Source: Chromera velia (lineage: Eukaryota; Sar; Chromeraceae). Taken from it: 53,697 bases of DNA. The number at the start of each line of letters is the position of its first letter. Within the stretch, counting starts at the first letter, position 1. Location: NCBI GenBank assembly GCA_018398765.1, contig JAHBMJ010003670.1:114187-167883 (forward strand). The letters are read 5' to 3'. The position numbers and the translations under genes were made by a program. Shown here one piece after another: positions 46,241 through 53,697 of the stretch. Under the pieces are notes generated by a model. That model did no database searches and was not told the DNA's origin. It worked only from the letters and a program-made list of their open reading frames with translations.

Positions 46241-47222
46241 AGGCTACTTCATCGCTTGAGCCTCCATGGCACATTCAATTCAGTCCGCACCCAAACCCAC
46301 TTGTCCCGTCCCCTTCACTCAGCATGGGCAGCAGCCCAGTACTTTGTTTTGCGGTCGCATTCCCACTTTATATTTTCTAAGCTTAATCAACTTGAAGGCT
46401 AGATTCAAAGTGGTCTCTGGTTTAAAATTCATTTTAGGGCATTGCAGGGTGGTCAGCTGTTGCACTACTAGTAGCTGTAGCATTGTACAGAAGAGAGCTT
46501 TCATCACCAACTCTCTTCATAACTTTTTTTTTTCAACTTCTTGTATTACTATCAAAAAGCCTGACATAAAGTAGAGTTTATTTTAATTTCTTATGCCATA
46601 TATGATTTGAAAATAAAACCTGCATTATTACTATAAAACCTGAATTAATATACATTGTAAATTTGTTAATAGCATGTATATTTTAAATTTATTTATCATT
46701 TCAAGCTCAAGTTTTAGCACATTTTTAGACTAATTGTGAATATAGATAATCTATATTGATTGATTTGATTGATTGATTGATTGATATGTTCTGCCCTATA
46801 TATTTTAATTTGGCTTATAAAGCCCTGAGGTAGGCCTTGAATCGTGTAAATAGATATAAGTTTACACTGGCTGTGACCAGCATAATTTAACAAAAACATT
46901 GCATTTAATTTTTTCAAAATTGTACTTTTTTTATTTAATCAATTACATCATCAAAGCATTGAAAGCAATTTACTATTATTTGGAAGCGGTTATAGAGGTA
47001 GTGAAAACCAGTTACAGTTTTTGTTTTTATATATAGGCTGTTCTAAATAATATGGCAAGTTCCTCCTACTCGTAGGTGCAGTTGCCTGGTGAACAGGCAG
47101 GAGTGGAAACTGGAAGCTAGAGGTCTACTTATAGGTGAGATGACTCTCAAGAGACTACTCAGACTAGAAGGACTGAAGGTTGTCTATCGCCAGCTAGGCA
47201 TAGAATATGATAAATGAAATAG
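46241..47222. other. 3' flank of kinase gene, AT-rich, no gene seen
   Basis: The sequence turns AT-rich from 46500. It contains a short (GATT)n run at about 46755-46785. Frames under 70 codons lack coding character. Confidence 0.6.
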
Positions 47223-47230
47223 ATTTTATT
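47223..47230. repeat. Left target-site duplication ATTTTATT
   Basis: This 8-bp sequence is identical to 48509-48516 and directly abuts the CAGGGTTGC terminus of the element. Confidence 0.85.
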
Positions 47231-48508
47231 CAGGGTTGCCGATTTTTTCGGCGGTAGACAAGCTTCATTACCGGTAACTGGTAATTACCGCCGAATTTAC
47301 TGGCAGAGTTTGCTGGCAGTTGACAAAGACTTGGTAGAATTCTAACAGTCACTAACACTTTTCAATAACCTAAGTCCTAGGTTATAGGTCAATCAATCAA
47401 TCACTTAAAGCTAGACTTAAGGTCAATTCAAAAAGCCAATACGTCATCTGTAGGGATAGCTATGCGGCCAGTGTGCTTGAAGATGATGCAGGTCAAAGCG
47501 ATGGGTCCTGTCTTGCACTTGGTGCCCACAGATAGAGAACCGCTGGCCGCAATGACCACAGCTAGCCCAGACAGATGCACCCGCACGATTCCAACAACGG
47601 AGAGGAGTCTGAGGAAGAGAGCGAGGAAGAAGAGGAGGAGAGGGGAGGGGATGAGGAGGAAGAGGTAGGAGACGATGTCGAGGCAAACGGGGAGGGCAGA
47701 GTAGAGGAAGAGGTGCAGATACAAGAAGAGGAAGCGGGGGAAGAAAGGCCCAGAGACCCGCCGCCTTCAGAGAGAAGAGGAAAGAAAAGAGGAAGACACA
47801 GTATAGAAGAAGAACGCTCTCTAAAAACAGCCATGATTCGTGTTCTCCCCCCCTCTGCCCCAGCCTCTGCTGGTGTTCGGTCCCCTCAGGCACCAGTCGC
47901 TCCGGCTTCTTTTTACAACCGCGGTGCAGTAGCCGCATCCACCCCTTCCTCTTTCCGTCTGAGACCACCCAGCCCTAGACCCAGCCGCACCACGGGGGGA
48001 GCTTGAGGAGGCAATGTTCTTCTTGTTCCTCCTCCCTCAGCAAACTGGGCAGGGGCTGCACAAGTACAGAGCTACAGGCTTACCACCTCCTCATTTTTCA
48101 GAAAGAAATAGACTTTTTCCATCTCTTACTTTGATTGCTCTTTAACGACGGTTAAGGCCTGATATACAGAGAAACAGAACAGTGAGAGATGAAGTAAAGT
48201 CAAAAAAGAGAGTAGTTGTTGGACAGACGCTGTCATAGAGCTGTTAGAACTTTTTGCCACTTATAGGGGTGAAGCAGTTAAAAATTTATATTTTTTTTAT
48301 TTTTTTTTGTGTGTGAATAGGCTTTTCAAATGCCAATAAACACTTAAAAACATGTTTTTAAAGGTTGGCACCGCAGGCAAAATTTTTTTTTTTGACCCTA
48401 ATTTTTCTCATTTTTTTTGTTGGTAAAAAGAAGGCAGACTGAGGCCATTACCGGTTACCGGCAATTGTCGGTAGACTAGACCTGTTACCGACCAGAAAAG
48501 CAACCCTG
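47231..48508. mobile_element. hAT-like non-autonomous DNA transposon, 1,278 bp
   Basis: The left end starts CAGGGTTGCCGATTTTTTC. The right end, read on the minus strand from 48508, starts CAGGGTTGCTTTTCTGGTC. The outer 9 bp match exactly and the subterminal regions share inverted TACCGGTAAC-type words. A perfect 8-bp duplication, ATTTTATT, flanks both ends. An 8-bp duplication plus a CAGGG start is typical of the hAT superfamily. No transposase domain is present, so it would need one in trans. The perfect duplication suggests a fairly recent insertion. Confidence 0.82.
47575..48006 (+). CDS. 143-codon acidic/Pro-rich ORF carried in the hAT-like element
   Basis: The first 60 residues are almost pure Glu/Asp with Gly and Arg. 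A basic patch (RRGKKRGRH) that could act as a nuclear signal comes next, then a Pro/Ser/Arg-rich tail ending SRTTGGA. No domain is recognised. It may be a captured host exon, an eroded piece of an element protein, or chance in compositionally biased DNA. The codons use many GAG/GAA in a GA-rich tract, which weakens the case for selection on the protein. Confidence 0.35.
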   Translation: MHPHDSNNGEESEEESEEEEEERGGDEEEEVGDDVEANGEGRVEEEVQIQEEEAGEERPRDPPPSERRGKKRGRHSIEEERSLKTAMIRVLPPSAPASAGVRSPQAPVAPASFYNRGAVAASTPSSFRLRPPSPRPSRTTGGA

Positions 48509-48516
48509 ATTTTATT
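48509..48516. repeat. Right target-site duplication ATTTTATT
   Basis: This is an exact copy of 47223-47230 on the other side of the element. Confidence 0.85.
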
Positions 48517-51200
48517 TAATCCCAATTTCGATTTTATTTTTTGTTAAATTTTATTTTTTTTATTTGAATTAGTTTGTTCTCTTGTTTGACACAAAATTTA
48601 TCAGAGCTATGCATTTATAAGTCTAAAAATCTTTTTAAAATGACTATGCTACCATGGGCGACACTGCATAAGTTTTATATACTCATGTTTTGACCTCTCT
48701 ACCGCCAATAAAATATGACAAGAAGTAAACATTTATATAATTAAATTAATGAGCTATAACGGTTTCAATCAGATGTTAATTAGGGGTTGTGGGGAGAATG
48801 TGTTTAAAATATAAGTGGATTTATTATTTCTGAAGTGACCGATCGACCAAGCTTATAAAAAATAAGACATAAATTTATAATTCAATCTAGCTTTGCCAAT
48901 TGAGGACGTACGAAGCCAATTACTTTAAAGTAATACTTTATGCTCTATCTACTTCTATTCTAGCGTGCTTGATCCAGTATCGTCTTCAAAAACGAATCTT
49001 CGCCAACTCAACAAAAAAATATACAATACTTTTGTCGCCTATGGTAATAATTAAATCAAAGACTTCAGTCTATATTTCACTTTTATTGTTTATTTTTATG
49101 CACCCTTTTATCCATCCTCAATGAAGTTCTATTCGGACATAACGGCACATTCCTGCACATATTTAATGATTTCTGTCATCAGCTAAGACAGACGGAGCAC
49201 AGTAAAATGACCTGCACTGCAGGCATGATGTCGCACAACCAATAGGTTTGGCTGATCAGAAACATAGCACACCTCTATGAGAGGTGCACCACCTGTCTCG
49301 TGTTCAGTGAAGACGAGAACAGTGGTCTTAGTGGCAGCTCTTGCAGCTGCATAGTCTGCCAATTCCTACTTGTATCTGAAATAAGTAAAAACATTAAAAA
49401 ACATCTCTGACCACTTTTCTTGGAACTTCTTTTTCACCCATCTGACCCTCCACTCTGGTAGAGACTGGCTGAAAGTGTCCACCTCCTGCTCTTTGAGCTG
49501 AAAACACTTTTCAACCACAGCCAGACTCTCACTCTCTCTGATCAAATTTGCATGCAATTATAGGACTAAATGCCCTACTCAGTCCAGCCTTGCACATTTC
49601 CATCATAATAGGAAACTATGCACAATCTCGCTCACTCTCGTTGCGATCGAGGGAGAAAACATCTTGGAGGTATAGCATCTATGAATGAATTTAAAAGGAT
49701 TCGCCCTATAAAGATGACTATGCCCCAAAGAAATCAGGCCATAGTGGGAGGTTGAGTGGAGGTGTCTCTCTCTGTTTTATAAGTTCTCAAAGAAGCACCA
49801 GACAATTGTCGAGTCGTATAAAGAATTAAAATCAGATACTTTTTAAATTTTATTTAAATGATGTTTAAAAATATGTTAGCATATCATAGTATATATATAT
49901 TTTTTTCTTTTTTTTTTGCTAATTCTGTGCTCAAAAATTAGTAAAAAAATACTTTGAATTTCTGGTGGGGTTTTTATGGTGTCTGGTGTGCGGAATCAAC
50001 AACTTCCCCCCCCCTAAAGACCAAATAAAATAAATATTATTTATAGTCATTTTGAATATATTTTATTTATTAGTTTTTTTATTTTATTTATTATGTTCCA
50101 CGCCTAGATCGCCAGTAGATGAGTGTGTGTACAAGCATTCAGAGTTAGAGTCAATCAGCGTTCAAGTATGTTTAGAAGTGTTCTGATTTAGATGTGAGCC
50201 AATTCGATTGATTGTGGAGAAGAAATGAATGAAAGTTATTATGAAACATCGTACTAGACATCATAAATGAATCATAATGAATCATTCAAGTTCCGATGGA
50301 AACTGGAGAGTTCATTTGAAATTGATGTTTGCGCATGTATGTACATGATAGTTGGACGACCATGTATATAATTGGCTTTAGCATATCTGTACGTCGTGGA
50401 TATAGTCGGATAATTGGCTCTTGAGTATGTCTATGCACCGGCTGCGTGGTCATAATCGGATTCAGTCTATCATTCAGTCTATATTGTTATCTTCTTCATC
50501 AATCGCAGTAACTGTAAGCCAACTCACCCTATACTAATCTTATTCTCTTTACTTTGTGTCTTTGTATCCTTTAGTGATCTTTTCATTCTTTAACTTATTC
50601 TGATTTAGGATGAATCAATTTCACTTCATCATATTTCATTTTATTTTAATTTCTTTTTCTAAATTCTTTTCTTTTTATCTTCCTAAAGAAGGTAGCGCAT
50701 CTTGTGAGTCTGAAGTGGGATAGGACATATGGGTAGGTGTGCGTATACATAAAGGCAAGAAAGACAAATCTATCCCGAACGCCGGTCTCCAACAGTAAAA
50801 CGGTCTCCAAAACAACCATACCTCTCAAGCTTTTTTAGGCAGTAAACAATATTTAAAAGCTTAAAACAAAGAGTTTTAAGCAATCAAACAGTACGATTTC
50901 CTGTTTTTAAATTAATTGGGTTTAGTGAGAGAAAAAAATATATTGTATTTGACCGCGCGGCGTACGTGTTTCGTGCGTCAATGCACGCGCCTGTCATGCA
51001 TGCAATTAAGGCGGTGGCGGGGAGCACCGGAATTAAGGTGGCTTTGCTGAGGAGCTGGGGTTGCTTTACAGTTCCGTGAGTCCATGTGAAAACGGGACTA
51101 GACCGACTCCAACACTAATTCCGACTCTAAAAATTTTTTAAATATACAAACAGTTTAAACTAGTTTAAACATATTCAAAATCGTTTAAGTGTATCTTTAG
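48517..51200. other. AT-rich intergenic region with a decayed-looking coding fragment
   Basis: Mostly AT-rich sequence with no gene. On the minus strand 49557-49366 encodes 63 codons (VVEKCFQLKEQEVDTFSQSL...), and 49365 to about 49185 reads in another frame as LADYAAARAATKTTVLVFTE and on to VVRHHACSAGHFTVLRLS. Both look protein-like. Together they may be remains of a gene or of a DNA-element protein. I do not recognise the family. Confidence 0.4.
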
Positions 51201-51763
51201 CGATTCTTTTGTTGTTTTTAAAGGTTTTAAATTAGAGCCTGGAGTGTATGAGAGTGAAGGTTGGAAGTGTTGTAACACAGTGGCAGGCCGGGCCGGCGGG
51301 TCTGCGTGCATGCCGCGCGTGGCATGCAGTGCCGCGCCGTACATACGTGTGTCTGTGCCGCGGCCTGCCCCAACCGGCCCGCGCGGGCTGCCACGCTTGA
51401 CTGACGTACGCATCCCAATTCGAATATTCGGCTGTACGGTAAAAATCCGATTATATGCTTTTGCAGGCCGAGGCATCTGTCAGAAAGCAAGGAAGAAATT
51501 AAAAGATCCCGCTTCATTCCTTTCAGTTATAGCTCCACGTTGCTATGCAGATTTTCTGTAGAGTGCACTTGTTGTGGGCCTGTCGCTGGGGATCGTGCGC
51601 CAGTGCCGTAGTGTGGCTGCACTTTTGAGGTGGGCTAAGCTTTGCTGTCTCTTTTTAAACAACACTTTGTATGGGCAAGGGGTTTTAATTGTTACGTCAG
51701 AAAGACCTGGGTTGATGCATCTGTTTACCCTTTTTCCTTCCTCTTTATATGGTATAGATGCAG

Positions 51764-52783
51764 GAGTTTGGAGCTCTCACTTGCCTCTCGTGTGCGGAAA
51801 GAGTTGCGTTCGTCTCGTCTCTTTGGTCAGTTAGGGGTTGGGCATCTCTGGGTATAACGCGGCTTCAGTCGGTCAACTCATATCAGGGAATGATCCACGT
51901 GGGTTCCTCTATTCACCCATTCTTCTTTTCACTCTGGCTGCGTGGATGCAGGGTTTGGTGCTCCCTCGCGTGCTCTCCGGTAAGTTTATCAGGCTGAGCT
52001 TGTTTGTCTCACTGCTTGCAAGCCGTTCCATCAGGTCAGAGCATGATGCACCTCAGACCCTCCCATGCAACTTCATCCTTTTCTTGTTCGGTGGTTGCAC
52101 GCAGGATCTGGGACCACCTTTTGCCTTTGCTGAGGAGCTGGGGTTGCTTTCGCCATTCTTTTGGTGAGTCTGCAGTTCCGTCTCTCTGTGTGGGTCAGTG
52201 CATGATGCACTGTTGAGCAGATGTTTGCCTTGAACCGTCGTTTTTGGCTTTGTTGCCTCTTGGGGATGTGATTGAATGCAGGTTTCATTCCTTTGATCGT
52301 GCTGAGGAGCAGCACTTGGGGCTCCGTCACGGTGTGACGACCGTCTCTCTGGGTCAGTGGTTTGTTTTCATTCGGTCCCTGTCAGTCGCGTCGTTTTACG
52401 TCCGTGCCTGTCAGTGAAAATCAGTTAAAGATAGTTAAAGGCATCCAGTAGGTACGGTTTAGAAAGAAAGAAGAGAATTTATGGCAACCTGGGAAGAGGC
52501 AATGGGAGGAAGGGAAGGATGCTTGTCCTTACTTTCCGTTTGTCTCCCTTTGAATGTGCTGCTTGTCTGCCTGTATTCAGGTCTGCTTTCTGTTTTTGAG
52601 ACTGTACACCGGCACCAGCCCCGGCCCCGATGTGTGGATCCCGGCAGAGATAGAAGGCAGAAAAGGGGGCAAAGGAGTGAGAAGGAGAGCCCCAGAGCAG
52701 ATCAAGAGAGTGAGCAGACCGGAGCGCTGGCGGAGCTGGGGGGACGTCCATCGACGGAGGCGGGGGCAAGGACGGGGACAAAG
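51764..52783 (+). CDS. Candidate small-exon gene, internal exons
   Basis: Five exons with good splice sites join in phase: 51764-51825 (EFGALTCLSCAERVAFVSSL), 51952-51979 (VWCSLACSP), 52105-52163 (DLGPPFAFAEELGLLSPFF), 52282-52352 (FHSFDRAEEQHLGLRHGV) and 52581-52783 (LLSVFETVHRHQPRPRCVDP, then basic, ending ARTGTK before GTGAGG). A possible earlier exon lies near 51565. Start and end are not found. Sense-strand introns are pyrimidine/GT-rich as in firm genes. Agreement of four phase joins is the main support. No known domain. Confidence 0.4.
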
Positions 52784-53228
52784 GTGAGGGCCGGGCCCGG
52801 GGCCGGGCCATGCCGCAGCCCAGGCCGGGGCCGGCGGCATCATAGGGAGAAATTAGAGGGAGCAGAGAAACGCCAGCTGGAGGGAGCGGTGAGACGTTTG
52901 GGCCGAGTAAATGAACGTCCGCGATTGGCAAAGGAAGCTGGGGGCGATCGGGGCCCGGCCGGGCCCGGGCCAGCGGCGTCACAAGGGAGCAGGGCCAGGG
53001 CCGGCAGCGTCACAAGTGGCCGGGGTGGCCGGTGCCCGCCGGGAAGGACACAGACAATCCGGAGACTTGGAAAGGTCGGTGGGAGAAATTGGTGGGGAGT
53101 TAGGGCATAAAAAGTGGATTGCCTAGCTTCACGAAGGGTGCCGGTGGAAGCTGCGCTGTTTTTTTAGGCTCATTCCACACTTTGTGTTCCGCCTCTCCCT
53201 CTCAGATTATGTGAAAAAAATATTTGGC
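52784..53228. other. GC-rich then mixed sequence, possible continuation of the previous gene
   Basis: A very GC-rich patch (GGGCCCGGGGCCGGGCC-like words at 52790-52830 and again near 52950-53040) repeats itself loosely. Possible exons exist, but none can be fixed by phase. Confidence 0.35.
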
Positions 53229-53697
53229 GAGGGAGAATTCAGGGCTGAATTCTCCCTCAATGAGTATCTGAAAAAATTTTTTTGGAGGGAGAATTTTTTT
53301 TAGTGTTTTTTCTGGCTTCTTTTACCAAAATAAGTCATCTTTTTTTTGCTCCCTCAACAAAGATTTTTTTTTATTGTCACCGAGGGAGAATTCAGGGCTG
53401 AATTCTCCCTCTCCGGGTATGTCAAGGAAATATCGTCCGAGGGAGAATTTAGCCCTGAATTCTCCCTCGGTCAAAATGCGAAGGATTTTTTTTTCCTTCG
53501 TACCATAGAAAAGAGATGTGCTTTGGATGAAAGGTGTCTGGGACAGCATTCATCTTGATTGAAATCGTGCCAACTGCTCTCTTTCTCTCCTCGCAGCTCT
53601 CAATGTGCAGCACTTTGAGCCGTTTCACCCGAGGGAGAATTTAGGCCTGAATTCTCCCTCGGTGAAAATACGAAGGATTTTTTTTTCTTTCGCATCA
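53229..53697. repeat. Array of 30-bp palindromes (GAGGGAGAATT...) at window end
   Basis: Four 30-bp units with arms GAGGGAGAATT and AATTCTCCCTC lie at 53229-53258, 53382-53411, 53439-53468 and 53631-53660, with a half unit near 53285. The centres differ (CAGGGCTG twice, TAGCCCTG, TAGGCCTG) while the arms are kept. A second hairpin, CGAAGGA-(T)n-TCCTTCG, follows the third unit (53478-53500) and recurs after the fourth. The array runs off the window. Confidence 0.85.

Noticed and set aside
52479-52982. Minus-strand frame of 167 codons rich in Pro/Gly/Arg
   Set aside because: Shadow of GC-rich repeats; the plus-strand exon at 52581-52783 fits phase with its neighbours.
1-53697. LTR elements, virus-like elements, rRNA genes and telomeric repeats
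   Set aside because: Looked for and not seen; no long terminal direct repeats with element proteins, no rRNA-like stretch, and no telomere-type array.

Overview
This is a eukaryotic nuclear contig with spliced genes. All resolved introns are GT-AG and most are a few hundred bases to about 1 kb long. An alveolin-type inner-membrane-complex protein points to an alveolate. Canonical splice sites, about 50% GC in gene regions, very abundant microsatellites, and a kinase joined to a starch/glycogen-binding module make a chromerid alga (Chromera velia or a relative) the best guess. That is inference; there is no rRNA or other direct marker here. I rebuilt the gene models by eye, by joining exons whose splice sites and reading phases agree.

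Layout, left to right. 389-3082 (-) is the 5' part of an alveolin gene that runs off the left edge. 3886-5076 (+) is an intronless secreted protein with a hedgehog-type Hint domain, divergent from the alveolin. 5516-8913 is bounded by inverted repeats and TA dinucleotides and looks like a non-autonomous DNA transposon full of minisatellite and (CCTT)n. 8.9-9.9 kb is AT-rich and empty. 9988-10203 is a possible orphan 3' exon. 11889-15947 (-) is a seven-exon orphan gene for an Arg/Glu-rich protein. 17053-21673 (-) is a four-exon flavin amine oxidase with three N-terminal membrane spans and one in-frame TGA. 23.4-30.2 kb is low-complexity DNA with weakly supported small-exon genes on the minus strand. 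30852-38844 (-) is a five-exon, 2,309-residue ABCC-type ABC transporter. 38.8-40.6 kb is a divergent intergenic region with tandem duplications. 40648-46240 (+) is an eleven-exon gene encoding an IQ motif, a CBM48 glycan-binding module, a coiled coil and a protein kinase domain in one polypeptide. 47231-48508 is a hAT-like non-autonomous transposon with a perfect 8-bp target duplication and a 143-codon ORF inside. 48.5-51.2 kb is AT-rich. 51764-52783 (+) is a possible small-exon gene. The right edge holds a family of 30-bp palindromes.

The neighbours do not form a functional cluster. The most notable features are the CBM48-kinase fusion, the membrane-anchored amine oxidase with its in-frame TGA, the Hint protein, and a strand rule. 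In the resolved genes, intronic microsatellites are pyrimidine/GT-rich on the sense strand, so their orientation may show the direction of transcription in unclear stretches.
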